Below, piece after piece: positions 24,424 through 36,537 of a DNA stretch of 64,000 nucleotides. The notes under the pieces are model-generated. The model saw nothing but the letters and a program-made list of their open reading frames with translations, searched no databases and was not told where the DNA came from. A program made the position numbers and the translations under genes. Source of the stretch: Megalopta genalis (taxonomy: Eukaryota > Arthropoda > Insecta > Hymenoptera > Halictidae); NCBI RefSeq assembly GCF_051020955.1, contig NC_135015.1:4723616-4787615 (forward strand). The letters are read 5' to 3'. Positions within the stretch are counted from its first letter, which is position 1. The number at the start of each line of letters is the position of its first letter.

Positions 24424-24551
24424 GTGAGTTTTGAAAACGCAATTAACCAGTTCATCTGATTAGCAAATATCCGTGTCGCAGTCAAGTTGATAAAATTCCA
24501 AATTCTAGATTTAAGTTTCATTTAAATTTTAAATTCTAAACTCTCTCTCTC

Positions 24552-24808
24552 TCTTAAATTTCGTACAAATTTCAAATTCTAAATTCAAATTTCATACAAA
24601 TTTCAAATTCTAAATTCAAATTTCATACAAATTTTAAATTCTAAATTCAAATTTCATACAAATTTTAAATTCTAAATTCAAATTTCATACAAATTTCAAA
24701 TTCTAAATTCAAATTTCATACAAATTTCAAATTCTAAATTCAAATTTCATACAAATTTTAAATTCTAAATTCAAATTTCATACAAATTTTAAATTCTAAA
24801 TTTTACTT
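24552..24808 (+). repeat. 31-bp AT-rich minisatellite, about 8 units
   Basis: Unit around TTCATACAAATTTCAAATTC followed by TAAATTCAAAT; the TCATAC core recurs every 31 bp from 24561 (as TCGTAC) to 24778. A CT-run and related half-units precede it. It lies in the 560-bp intron between the tetraspan exons at 24423 and 24984, making up nearly half of it. Confidence 0.97.
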
Positions 24809-24983
24809 AAATTCTTTGAACGTCGTAGATTTAAAAAATATGCGCACTTGAAAGGGATCCCTATTTTGTTGAGAGCGTAACGTGTCCTTTAAAAGGATGC
24901 TTTCACCGGTAGATATTGAAGGTACATGGGAAACGTTGAATGGTGAATCCGGATGAGTTTATCTTTGATTTCATTTTGTGCAG

Positions 24984-25148
24984 TGGCTGTGTGGGTGGCA
25001 GGACTTGCAGCGGCGACAGCATCTGCTCTTTTAGCCGTCCTGGTCGGTCTCGCCGTGTTGCAGCTCGCAATGGCTTCCTCGGCGAAACGAGTCCTCGTCT
25101 CGTACAGCACGGCTTTGATAGGGAAAGTGGCCCTTGCTACATTGGCAA
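24984..25148 (+). CDS. Tetraspan protein exon: TM2 and start of TM3
   Basis: The acceptor is tcattttgtgcag and the donor gtaagt at 25149. Joined to the previous exon (T|TG = Leu36) it gives residues 37-90. Residues about 38-65 are an uninterrupted Ala/Val/Leu-rich helix (TM2). A short polar turn with SSAKR follows, the expected small cytoplasmic loop, and TM3 starts at about residue 77. The exon ends after one base of a codon completed by CG of the next exon (A|CG = Thr91). The 560-bp intron before it contains the 31-bp minisatellite. The start is set by splice phase: the ATG at 24953 lies in the intron tract and is not needed. Confidence 0.88.
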
Positions 25149-26484
25149 GTAAGTATTTCTGTGTGGCAAAAGAATCCTTGTACCCGGTGAGCTGATTTCG
25201 ATCTTTGAAAGGACAGAAAGGAGCGCGTAAACGTATGTTCGTACGCTGCGAGTCGTTTTTCTCTTTATGAGCTTGCAAGTTTATAAATTATTTCACGGAA
25301 TGTTGATTTTTAAAATACAAATCAGTTTATATTAGATTTTAGAATCATTTTTTGGGAATAGTAGAACAAAGAGACAAAAATGAGGAGAATAGAAAGAATT
25401 ATCACTAGACTCTTCTCTGCAAATTTTTATGCAACATGAAAATTGTATGCGTCAATTGCACGAAATGACAATCAAATAGCAAGTTCCTCCTTTCTTTAAT
25501 AAAATTAATAGATTAAAAATAATACATTGACATTTTTTTTATTTTTTCGTTCATTCTTTCATTTTAAATTGCAGTTACTCAATTTATAAAATCCGCAGTC
25601 CAGTTAACAAATTTTTGCTATATCGACGAGGGGTGATAAAACGTTTTGATAGAAAAAGCAAACCAATTTGTTTTACCTTTATTGATAGGAAATGGTACAG
25701 CGAGTCGTCGAGTAAAAATACAAAAACAATTTATCGATAGAAAACAATAACACTTCTTCACAGAAAGACGAGTATAAAAATCAGTTTATCTTGGCGTCTT
25801 CCCGATAGAAAATAATAAGAAATTACAGAAATCTATTTATGCCACGTCCTCTTTAATAGAAAAAGAACAAAGCAATGAAAATGCAGGTATCAATTTATAT
25901 AGCGTGTTTTTCTATCGACAGGAAATAGGGGAATAAATAATGCAGTAGAAAAACGAGTAGATTAGATTTTCTTGCAAGGATACGAATACGAATCAGGTGG
26001 CAGTGGAGCCGATTGAAGTTAACGGGTCATAAATCAAACTTTATCGCATCTACTTCGTGTTGCAAGAAACGAAAAACGTTTGCGTACGTTAATTGAAGAG
26101 GTAGGCCATTGTGTTGCGCGATTTATTCGGGTCGATTACCGACGAGATACGAAGAAGAGGCGCGCGTGAGAAGATTAGAGCGTGGCGCAGTATTTCGCTG
26201 CAGGATTATCCGAAAGTTCTGCAATCCGTCGACCGCGATAGGATTACCAGACTGTTGTCTACTTACCGGCCTACTTACCAATCCTTAGACACGAGGAATC
26301 GAATGTCCGCGGTGGATCTAGTTTCGTTAAGCGATACCGTCTAATCTCGTCGAATCGAACAGGATCGCGGCACCAGACCGCACTAATGAATCTTGAAACG
26401 AAGATAGCCGCCGTCTCACAGGCTCCTGTCTTTTTAACGCGTTTATGTACGCGTCGGTCATATATGGGTGACACTAATTTTTAA
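25149..26484. other. Tetraspan intron, first part
   Basis: Contains an ATCCGCAGTC motif at 25592 and a GC-rich frame, 26111-26344 (77 codons, Arg-rich, SITDEIRRRGAREKIRAW), that reads somewhat protein-like but has an opposing minus frame and no known match. Not called as a gene. Confidence 0.4.
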
Positions 26485-26744
26485 CCCCTTGTATGCGGAA
26501 GATTTTTCTGATATAGCTGCCGACAACTCGGAGCGAATTTTGCAAAAATTGTGATATTGCTATGTAGAGTTGAATGGAAATAAAAATCATTTTGCTGTGA
26601 AATTTTACAATTTCTACACATAAAAGATTTTCTGTTTTTATTTATGCATTTCACATGATAAAAAGATAATAATTAAAAAGAATGCCAATTTGACATGAAT
26701 ATATGTATAGTGTTACTATGTCGGCGATATTCGAGTACAAAGAG
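26485..26744. mobile_element. Probable TTAA-flanked MITE, 260 bp
   Basis: TTAA at 26481-26484 and 26745-26748. The ends CCCCTTGTATGCGG and CTCTTTGTACTCGA (read inward) are only partly alike, with a further shared GCCGACA a little inside each. An old piggyBac-type MITE is the best reading; the terminal match is weak. Confidence 0.5.
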
Positions 26745-27392
26745 TTAACTAGGTTTTGAAATTGATTTCGATTCTAATATATTAAACTAATTGAATGTTG
26801 CCAGAATTTTTAGAATGCAAAAGGGTTAAACTGTATATTTCCTACGGTAAATTTTAACTTTCTAGTTTTATATACACCGGTGTAATTAATTAAATGACTT
26901 TGATATTTTGAGTGTTTTTCGAGTTTATATTTGGGACTTAACGTGCTTCACGATTTGGCAAGCTCGAAAATTCTATATAATCATAGCAACTCATTTAATA
27001 AAATTAATTGGCTACCAAGAGCTAATTAGACGAATGCTTTCTAACTAAGAAACTAAGATAGGTTATTTAGCAGGCACACACATTTTAGCAAGCTTTAGAG
27101 TCCTTTAGCAAGCTGAGGATGAAATGCTCAGGACGATATTGAACAATTAATATACCTAGAAGTCTTTCCTCCTTAATGCATTTTGTAGACTCTAATTAAA
27201 ATTTGGATTGTTTCGTAACTGTATATGTAGACGAATAATTCCATCTCCTATCTTCGGAAGACTAGCCAGTCAAACTGTTCAAGCTGAACTACGAAAGATA
27301 GCGTTAAGCGTTCCGCACCGATACCTACGGTTAAGCTAAATCTTTTTTCAGTGTTTCATATCAGATAAAAATGCACGTTCTTCTTTTTTCAG

Positions 27393-27490
27393 CGTCATTG
27401 GCCATCGTAGCAGCCAGTCTATTCGCCCTGCAGACCGACGACAGAGCCGGTAGTTTCATTGTCACGAGGGGAGAAGCGTTCTACATGCAG
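27393..27490 (+). CDS. Tetraspan protein exon: end of TM3 and second extracellular loop
   Basis: The acceptor is ttcttttttcag and the donor gtaaca at 27491. After the split Thr91 it codes residues 92-123. TM3 ends with SLAIVAASLFALQ and is followed by a short polar loop, TDDRAGSF..TRGEAFYMQ, which matches the short second extracellular loop of claudin-like tetraspans running directly into TM4. The exon ends in phase 0, matching the next exon. It is too short (98 bp) to stand out as an open frame, and was found by requiring phase continuity from 25148. Confidence 0.87.
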
Positions 27491-27626
27491 GTAACATGAT
27501 TTCTACAATATAATTTATTCATCGATCTTTCATTCTAACCCATAACTGACATTCTTGTTCATGGAATTGCAAGAAGAAATGACTCTATGACGAAAAGAAA
27601 TAATCGAATTCTGTATTAGATAGGTC

Positions 27627-28344
27627 CAGAGTTGGGTCTAGAATTGATTTATTCGACTAAGAATTTATTCGAACAGGAATTCATATGGAAAATAATCGAT
27701 TTGAATATAAATGATAGAATATAAACTGTTTTTTTTCATACTTTACTGATTCATTTGTTCCATATTCCCGTTTTCAAATGTTGCATCGGAGAGTTTGTTG
27801 CTTTTAGGTAGATCGATCATTGATACATGATTAAGTAATTTTTCTATGAGTACAGAGGAAGGCATCGGAAATCTTTATAATTCTGATTCAGAATGTATTC
27901 ATATAATATATGTATAACAATAATAATTATGCATATCATTATTCGAGTAATTTTACAATCTCTATTCCAATAACTTATTCGAATAAAGAATGATGCGAAT
28001 AATTTGTGACGACTGAATACCCGTTATTCGAATAAAATATTCGACTAAAAATAATTCATTCAGATAATTGAGCCGTTTATTTTGAAAGTGGCATAAGAGT
28101 CACTTTGTTTTTCAGTCGATATATTTAAGGGTTTGCGTTTTAACACGTTTAAAAATATGGATGCTAACGTTCGAGAAGATTTACTTGTATTTGTTATCTC
28201 AGGATACTGATATTTTTCTCAGTATAAATAATTTCGTATAAACATTAAAAAATCACCACTTTTCATTACGGTAAAGTGACCTATGCCACTTTCAAAATAA
28301 ACGGCTCAATTAGTTTAGATAAATATTTGCCCGAAGTAAATCTG
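27627..28344. mobile_element. hAT-like TTCGAATAA-rich repeat with nested MITE
   Basis: Starts CAGAGTTGGGTCTAGAAT, interior rich in ATTCGAATAA and ATTCGACTAA; a possible right end is ATTTGCCCGAAGTAAATCTG. The 238-bp MITE at 28070-28307 is inserted in it. Right boundary uncertain. Confidence 0.3.
28070..28307 (-). mobile_element. Short MITE of the 4-bp-TSD family, 238 bp
   Basis: Inverted orientation, flanked by AATT on both sides. It has the complete internal hairpin-forming segment (CTCAGGATACTGATATTTTT followed by CTCAG). It appears inserted into a TTCGAATAA-rich hAT-like repeat. Confidence 0.87.
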
Positions 28345-28564
28345 AGGTAAAGGTCCAAATCTGTTTTCTACAAGAAATCATGTCACCACAAAATTTGATC
28401 TAAAAAAATTCAACCACACCTTATAATGATCGAACCGAAACTCGTACAACAAAGGTCAACTACAATAATTATTTTCAAGGCCAAAAAGTATTTCTCATTT
28501 TTTTCTCGTTATTTTTCCATTATTCTACAACACTTCAGTTATAGTTTAAAAAGGCCACTCTGAT

Positions 28565-29090
28565 ATGATTCTACGAAAAGTTCTTCGCTGTCAAACCCCA
28601 AGAATCGTTCCGCGCGACGCCGTTAATGTCTATCGACGGGACGCCGTTTGTCGCCTACTCATCGTTAAAACCTGTTGCATCCTATCTTGCGGAAGAGAAA
28701 CCGTTGCAGCATGCGTTTCGCTGGATGCGTCGTGGCCCATCGTATACGTTCACCCCGCTCAGACTATCCCCTAGCCTTGAAGAACGATCGCCGGATGATT
28801 TATCCGCACAATTTCCTGACGCCGACGGATCCCGTTCGAAGCCAGATGCTGCGACTTTATGCGCCGATTATGCTACGTCTCCCGGCCTTTCCGCGCACAT
28901 GCTGTTATCGGCGCGTGGGTCGAGGCGCAGCTGATTCGGCCGCTTTCGAAAATTTACCGTGGCCAATAACGATCCGCACCGGGACCTCCAAGGCCGCTTA
29001 TGGCTCCCGGAACCACTCTACGTCGATGTACCGTCCTATACCTTGGCACAATTTCAGTTGTTGCATTCGAAAATTATGGCAGTGGGATGA
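28565..29090 (+). pseudogene. GC-rich block with coding-like fragments in shifting frames
   Basis: Within intron 27491-36745. All three plus frames have long open stretches that read as plausible protein in succession: 28626-28934, 28675-29181, a stretch around 28904-28966 with GAWVEAQLIRPLSKIYRGQ before a stop, and 28959-29090 with DLQGRLWLPEPLYVDVPSYT before a stop. A decayed gene or retrocopy with frameshifts would look like this, and so would a GC-rich regulatory island. I do not recognise the protein. Confidence 0.22.
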
Positions 29091-29101
29091 TTTTCTTCTG
29101 G

Positions 29102-29256
29102 TTCAGCTAAGGTCTCAATATATTCGTGCACTTTTGAGAACAGTTTTAATTTTGAAGTTTTATGGGCTCGCATTGATCTGATTCAGCTAAAAATCTCAAT
29201 ATAATTCGTGTATTTTTCGGATCAGTTCTAATTTTGAAATTTTAGGGGTTCGTATT
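29102..29256 (+). repeat. Two-unit tandem duplication (~77 bp)
   Basis: TTCAGCTAAGGTCTCAATAT...ATTTTGAAGTTTTATGGGCTCG and TTCAGCTAAAAATCTCAATA...ATTTTGAAATTTTAGGGGTTCG are adjacent direct copies, about 80% alike. Confidence 0.85.
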
Positions 29257-31729
29257 GACGCGATCATGAAGAAAATCTTGATTCAACTGGATCTGGTTTC
29301 TGGCTTTATTGTAGTCAGCTGAAGTCGTTGAATCTAATAAACAACGTTGTTTATTTTTTAGCAGTAGGTTCAAATATATATATTCACAAAATAGTAGTTA
29401 AAATAGTAGGTTCAAATATATATTCAAAATAGCTTATTATAGCAGTAGGTTCAAAAATATGCTGATCTGTTTTCGTTGTTTCTTTTCTAGAATTTAAAAT
29501 ATCTTCGTCCTTCTTAACCCTTAACTGCTAATGTTCATTACGTTATTTTTTACTTTCAAAATGTTAAATAATAAATCAAAGTCAATTGTTTTTATTTTGC
29601 ACAACAATAATGAAAGGTTGAGTAGAAGCATGTGTATTAAAGACGTTTCTTTTTTTACAATTTTTCTTACAATTAATTATTAATTGTTACAATTAAGAAT
29701 GAATAAGTAATTAATAGCGATCTCACAGATCGGCAATAGTAATTCAGGGTGAACCATACAAAATGATGCAAGTAAGAGAATATTATTCTAAGAATATTTT
29801 TTGTCAGTAGTTTTCCAAAAGCAGTTCTCTGAACATTCTAGGTTGAAAACATAAAAACCAAGCACCTGGCTCAATCATAGCACCGAAGAAACAAAGTTCT
29901 AAGCTCGCCTAAACGAGCAGATGGCTCCGTTTAACCCCAATCTACGGGTACTCTAGTTTCAATTTTTTGTTTCAGAAATCGTGCAGGTTGCACAATTCCT
30001 CTTGAAATTCGTCGCGTCACGACCTCGAGCCACTAATTGCTTAATAGAGTCATTAGCAAAGAACCGGCCTGATAACTGTACCGATTATACGCAACTTGTC
30101 CGATCATTGCGTGCGCGCGCGCACGTCAGGTGATCCTCTTTTTGCGAACGTAAGGAAAGGTATCGGGATTCAATGATGTCGTCACTGTTACCAAAAAAAA
30201 TTGCTCGCACCTTCGATGACAGTGGATCGTCCCGCAATAATGTCCCGATTATTGGAACACTGCGAGCTGTAACGATAATGACGGCACGCCTCGGACATTC
30301 GCTTATTATTGCCAAACAGGGTCTCCGGTTTCACTTTTCCCGCAGGCGACGAGTTGTAGTTGATCGATCGTATGACGAATGCTCGCTGGAAAAATGTGGC
30401 ATCTACTGTTCGATGGTTAATCATCATTGGACTGCTGACTTATAGTGATTTTCAAAATACAGTTTAAGATATTACAGGAATTATTTAATTTCGAATTGTC
30501 GATTTTATGGATTCGTGGCGAGTGAAATTTCAAACGTACGAACAATTTAAAGAATTCAAGAATTTCGAGAGATTTCACATTTTTATTTTGCACAATAGTC
30601 CATAATTTATTTATTACTCACAGATTCAGAATTAATATTGATCGACCAATTTATCCACCCTTTATCTCGAGCAACCTAGTGGAAATAATATAATTGAGTG
30701 GTGGGGTATAATTTCTGAAGTTGGAGCGATTTTGTAGACTCCAGATTGTGTGTGTGTGTGTGTGTCGCAATTATACGTAATTCAATTAGAAGGCTGCTCG
30801 CTATTGTGTACCGTTTGAAATAGCTCGAGTTAGACGTATTATTTTAATAATTTAGACCTTCATGGGAGAGAGAGCAAAGTTGAAAATAGAGAGGTTTTCA
30901 ATTATAATTGTATAATAGTTTGCAGTAGGTGATTGTTCCATGCTTGGTGCATCCGTGGGAAACGCGATTGGAGGAGCATTTTTCTCTTCTCAGATTATAG
31001 CAGTCGAGATTTGAAACTGTTTTCTTTAATCTTAATAAAATCGCCTTCCGCCATTAGATAATTACACTGTTGACGTTTCTGCAAATTAATATATTCCTTG
31101 AATAACATCGTAAATTAAACTTAATGAATTATGTACGTTAATTTTTAATATTCGTCAATCCACTGGTCGTTATCAAATATGATGTCCTAATAACTTACGG
31201 CGACAGGTTTCCAATAACCTACAAAAATTACGAGAGAGAGTTCATTAAAATTCTACTCGATTTTTTCTTACTGTACATGCGGCGTAATAAAATTCAACTC
31301 CTCTCAGATTTTATTCCTTTGAGAAGGAGTGCCATCATTCGAAAGGCATCAATTAAACGATTTAAATAACAGAAGATCAGTACATATATTCTCGCCTTTT
31401 TCAATATTCTACGTACTTATTTGCTGTATCTTTATTACTGTATTTTTACGTACAAGTTTCAGGATTTGATCGATTTCTCTTTTTCACTCGAATGTTACAG
31501 ACTCGGTCTCATTAATTATTTTGCGTAATTGTGAGATAATTCGCATTGAGATTACTAGTGTACCAAAGGCTGCAAATTTAATTAAATTAAACGATCTTGC
31601 CCTCTGACGGAATTAAGTTCAATATCGTGTAAAGTCCTCGTGCGCAGCGGGTTAATAATCATAAAATAAATAGATCATTCGTCGACTCCAGAATAATTAT
31701 TCCCACGATTTCGACCATAATCCAGCGGC
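29257..31729. other. Intron sequence, AT-rich
   Basis: Holds partly repeated AGTAGGTTCAAATATATATT units at 29365-29460, a GC-rich spot at 30050-30420 with opposed frames, and two TTATTTTGCACAA motif relatives (29595, 30588). Confidence 0.45.
30747..30765 (+). repeat. (TG)n microsatellite
   Basis: Short TG dinucleotide run of about 9 units in intron sequence. Confidence 0.95.
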
Positions 31730-32560
31730 CAGATCCGATTCGTCGATGGCAAACGCTTTGCCGCGTGGAAACTTATACGCGAGTCGCGCGCGATCAGGGA
31801 ATTAAATACTAAAAGGCCACCTGATCAAGAACAGCTCGCAGGTGTCTCTTAAGCCCCCCTGCGAGGCTTAGTTAGTATGTGTCAGGGCACCCAGCGGCTC
31901 TTGGACACTTTAAAAACAATGAGACGACATCGGCGGTCGACAGTGAGCGTTTTGGTGCGGATCGTTGGACAGCTCGTCCGCGTTCTCCACTTTCTGCATG
32001 GGTTATCCTCGTTTCTAAACGTACAACTTCCAAATGATCGTTTTCGATTATTTTCTTGATTCCGCGATATCGTTCGACGTGGTTCTGTATTTTTCGGTGG
32101 TGAAGTAGACAGGAAGAAGCAGTTCCCCTCGATATAGGAAACGAAAAATCTTGTTGCGCAAGGATTGTTGTGCCCGTAGTGAAAGTTGTTAAGCGGGTCA
32201 CTGTTTCTCGGGTAACCTGTTCGTTGAAACACGAGACCCGGCGGGTTACCCGCCGATATTGTTGCTCGATTAATGGACGGTACCGTGGTTAACCGAGGGA
32301 ACCGAGTATTCGTGAAATTTTGACGCGTGCACGCTATCAATTAATCAACGAACGGGCGTCTCCTCGCGATCGTGCCGGAGATCCGTGTTGCGCATTCTTG
32401 TCGGGCGCAATTAAACGGCCGTTGAATGCCGAGTAATTGACTGTTATTCGATCCGAAGAAAGTGCTCCGAGTGAACTGTGAATCTTACGATTCTTCGCGT
32501 ACTTGTGGTTTGCAAAGGTTCCGTTGCATTCGACTGCTGTACGCGTGGTCCACCATTGTT
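31730..32560. promoter_or_regulatory. CpG-rich island inside the 9-kb intron
   Basis: About 800 bp of elevated GC and CpG with overlapping frames on both strands (minus 31882-32340, plus 31877-32059), none protein-like. It lies 1.3 kb upstream of the candidate alternative first exon at 33907, so an internal promoter is one reading. Confidence 0.25.
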
Positions 32561-33906
32561 CGACGTAAAGAAAGTGTAATACTAGTTTCTTTTAACAGAG
32601 TTCAGTTCACTCTTTGACGAACTGCTGGTGATGTCGATGTTCTTCATGTATGTGATATTAAGTATTATGTGATCAATCTCAAACATTATTTTTGATCATC
32701 TCAATCGGATCGTTGATTGTTGGTAGACCGTTGCATTTGCGACAGAAATGGATGAATCGAATACAAAACAGTGATGATATTTACAGAAATAAGAATATCG
32801 CTGAGTTATTTTCAATCTATCTATTTTCTAATCTATCTTTTCAAACTTATTTAGAAGAGAAATAATTGTCTACGTAGCTCCTGTATCTTGTAATACAGGG
32901 AATTCTTATTTTTGCGAACAAGTTTGTAGTTTAGTTATTCTTGTTATGCGAAATTGTTCAGTTGCCAATGAAAGGTTCAATTTTGATTTGGAGACAAGCT
33001 ACTTAATTTAGAGAAATACGTTTTGATTGAATAATAAATGAAATTATGTTTAAGCAAGTTATCTTTCCGAATACGTTAGTAGAATAGCGAATGACTAAAA
33101 ACATAGTGAATTTCAAGCATTTAAATTTCACACATTGACTGACCTGATTTTTTGTCCCGATTTAACAATTTTTATACGGATCTAAAATATTAATATGATT
33201 TTGATGCGGTGTCTGAAATTTTCATGGCAATCTGTTTGAATTTACATATTTTTTCATGAATTTAAATCTTCACGTTTCATGACACATTTATGACAAAAAT
33301 GCGTGGACGGAACACAAAGCAGTGGAAAAATTGAAATACTTTAAAAATGCTGTTGCATTATTTTTAACCTACCGGACCTGCTAAGGAAGAAAACACTTTA
33401 GTCTATTACAATTGAGGTAGGCAATTTTTATTTTGCACAAAAATCTGCAGTCTATTCATGAGTGACATTTTGGAAATCAGCATGTTGACAAGAACAGAGG
33501 TTCAACAATTTTTAGTGAACAATTAATCGAAATGCATTTAAATCGGTAATTGCCAGAATTCAACGATTTTAGTCAACCAGAAAGGTGTGTGAGATATGAG
33601 CCGTTTCGAACTTTTGGAATATGTCAAAGTTACTCGAATTGCAACGCAGTTTCGAATTCCATTTGTCGCGCTGAACAAATTTATTACGGCGGGAAGGTGC
33701 GAATATTGGTTATGAGAAAACAGTGCTCGTGAGTCGAAGCGGAAAACAGCGTTGGAAGTATAACTATGTGCTCGTGGATATATGGAACGGCAATATTTTC
33801 CTTGGTAACGGCGTGAATGCTGAAACCCACGGGGATTTGCTAAGGGAATCTCGCGGGGCGTTACGTGACAATTGTTACGCATACGCCGGGTAATCCGGAA
33901 TCCGAG
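32561..33906. other. Intron sequence
   Basis: Motif-family copy at about 33290-33460 (TTTTTATTTTGCACAAAAAT then CTGCAGTC). The frames at 33538-33927 on the minus strand oppose the candidate exon and are not called. Confidence 0.45.
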
Positions 33907-33993
33907 ATGATGGAAAAGAAGAGGCATAGCCTTCTGCGGGAGGCCAAGGACGAGATCGAGCTCGGCAAAATGAACAAACCGAAACAGGGCAAG
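33907..33993 (+). CDS. Candidate alternative first exon (29 codons), low confidence
   Basis: Two consecutive ATG codons at 33907 and 33910 start a charged 29-codon stretch (MMEKKRHSLLREAKDEIE, then a basic KMNKPKQGK) ending at a possible donor, gtaacg, in phase 0. The frame is also open upstream to a stop at about 33841, so it could instead be an internal exon starting near 33846. The tetraspan exon at 36746 starts in phase 0, so splicing 33993 to 36746 would keep frame and give a short isoform with only TM4 and the PDZ tail. It lies 1.3 kb downstream of a CpG-rich island that could be a promoter. Composition is protein-like and unlike the neighbouring AT-rich intron. I do not recognise it; it may be chance. 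Confidence 0.3.
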
Positions 33994-34336
33994 GTAACGT
34001 CCATTCGCAATTTATAACACTGTAAACGCTGCAAACGACGCAAACGCCGAGTCGAGCCAGTGCTGTTCGTCTTTGTGGTTCGTGACAGGAAATTACTTTG
34101 TTGTCGAATTCATTAAGTACTCTTTCGTTTGAGAAATAAAAGAGCAATTGTTTGAACAAGAGAATGATCGCGCCAACGAAGTGGTCTGAAAGATACAGTT
34201 GTCGAACTCTCGCTGCGATCATGCGGCTGTCTTTCATGGAAAATGATTAGAACTTATTTTATTCGCGCCTTGAAAATTGTCTATGCATTATCTGTATATT
34301 AATACACACGATTATGAATTTAATTAGTTGAATTTA

Positions 34337-34389
34337 CAGGGTGAGTCACTCTTAACTCTTTCACTTTAATTATTTATAATTAAATTTAA

Positions 34390-34436
<47 letters not shown>

Positions 34437-34905
34437 AACGTTTCGAACGAAAGTTATTTAGTATAAAGAGGAGCAATAATTAATTTCCCGCTATTTTTCT
34501 TCTTTATCAAAATCTGATGATTATCTTGAGTTTTTTAACTATAATGTACAATATTTAAACACTCTCTCTCTCTCCCTTCGAAAGCCTATTAAATACAGAA
34601 TAAGAAATGATTAAGGTGCATGGGTTTAGAAATTAATGTTTATTCGAGTTACTCTTTCGTTGATTTTTAATGGAAGAAATGTTCAAAATGTCGTCTATTA
34701 CAAATCAATGGAAGCATTTGGTGTTTCATATTTTGTCAAGTGACGTTCATAGTTTGATAAAAAAAAAGAAAAGAACGAAACGTTAATTGTTGCCGTATAT
34801 TATGCTTCTCTTTATACCAAACAAGTCTTGTTGGAAACACTTTTCTCTATACATTACGTAGTTTACAAGAAAAATTAAGGTGAAAGAGATAAACGACTCA
34901 TCCTG
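34337..34905. mobile_element. TA-flanked MITE, 569 bp, with TA microsatellite
   Basis: Ends CAGGGTGAGTCACTCTTAAC and complement CAGGATGAGTCGTTTATCTC, then CTTTCAC on both. TA is at 34335-34336 and 34906-34907. It contains a (TA)20 tract at 34395-34434. No coding capacity. Confidence 0.8.
34395..34434. repeat. (TA)n microsatellite
   Basis: Perfect TA dinucleotide run of about 20 units, within the MITE at 34337-34905. Confidence 0.97.
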
Positions 34906-34907
34906 TA

Positions 34908-36031
34908 TATTACTATTTTTTAAAGTTGTATCTAATTGGAGAACTTTCTAAACACATTGAAAAATGTTTTCAATCCCCCAAAAATTTTGTAAAATTCTTA
35001 AACCAATCTGCGTAGGATCTGCAGGGAGTGAAATTCGATTTACTTTGAACCTCCTCTGAAGAATTATAATTGGTTTGCAGAGTGATCATCTTTTTCTTGA
35101 TAAAAATGTTGAATAAACGTAGAACTACGTTCTCAAGGTTAAGCATATACTGCGATGACATAAGGGAGTCGGAGGCAAGGTAATTAATCATCTGGCCACC
35201 GGTCTGTTTATTTGGCTTTCCCGTTTCTTGCTGCTTCTCCGTGCCCGGACGTCGTTTGGGCCACAATGGGAGAAAAACCAGGGAATTAATCATTGCGGCG
35301 AGACAATGGCTTCCCGGTGTCTCTTTGTACGTCTTAATTGAACAGCACTTCTCTTCTGACCTTTTCCGCTCGAGGTGTGTTCCGCAAGAAGGAGCACAAC
35401 GTCGATGACACGTGGTCACGAACGGTTCGAGCCACGAAACCGAGCTGGTTGCTCACGAATTTCGGAACAATGCTATTGCTATGTTTCTATTGTTTGGAGT
35501 GTGGCAACGAAACCGTGAATGTAGCTTTTGCTGCTCCCGCATATCTTATTCACTTGCACACTTTCTTACTTGCTAGAATTAATTTCGAAGTTGGCAATCC
35601 CGTATTGTAAGCGTAAGAGACGAAAGTTAAATAGTACTCCTTTCTTATGCGTATTTGCAGATTTCTCTTTTCAAATTGCCACTTAACAATTGTAAATATA
35701 TTCTAAACACTTCTATGCATACTTAAAACGAGTTTCGTATTTTTACCGTATTAGTGTCGACCGGAAATGTTATACCTAAGCGAAAAATACTGTGGCAAGT
35801 CGATTGTAATTTGGTAAGGTTTAAGGAAAAGGTTATTAACTTTTTGTAGAGAATAATAACTATGAAATTCATAAAGGAATTCACTGAGAAATGAAAGTTT
35901 TATTTATTAAAAATCGTAAGATATAAACTTTTTTCAATTGTAGCCAGCAACGATATATTATAGTTCGGTAATATAAAAATTAAACGCTCAGACGTCGGCA
36001 GAAGCAAAGAACTAGTTTCAAAAAATATTTA
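34908..36031. other. Intron sequence, small GC-rich island 35220-35480
   Basis: Frames at 34970-35610 overlap on both strands. No supported feature. Confidence 0.45.
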
Positions 36032-36033
36032 TA

Positions 36034-36499
36034 TTGGGTTGGCAACTAAGTAATTGCCGATTTGTTCAATGAAATAAAAAATTCTTTTTTACTTGGAATG
36101 AAGTTTAATCTGTAATGTATTTTCCATTTTGTTCGATGACCTTTTGTCATCTCTCTGACAACTTGAAAATTCCACGCTCGTAGAAAGTCTTATCCTTTTC
36201 GGCCAAAAACTGAGTTAAGTGAGATTTTACAGCGTCATCATCATTAAAAGTTTTACCACGAAGGGAGTTGTCCAGGGATCAAAATAAGTGGTAATCCGAT
36301 GGCGCGAGATCGGGGTTATATGGTGGGTGTAACATCATTTCTTAACCAATATCCATCAATTTTTGCCGAGTGGACAAAGACGTGTGCATTGTCCTGGTGA
36401 AAAATGACACCTTTACGATTGACCAATTCTGGTCGCTTTTCCTTGACCGCTGCATTCAATTTGTCCAGTTGCTAACATTCACGGATAATAGAAAATAAC

Positions 36500-36537
<38 letters not shown>

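Noticed and set aside
24552..24808. Regularly spaced repeats resembling a CRISPR array
   Set aside because: Units are contiguous 31-bp AT-rich tandem copies without unique spacers, in a eukaryotic intron.
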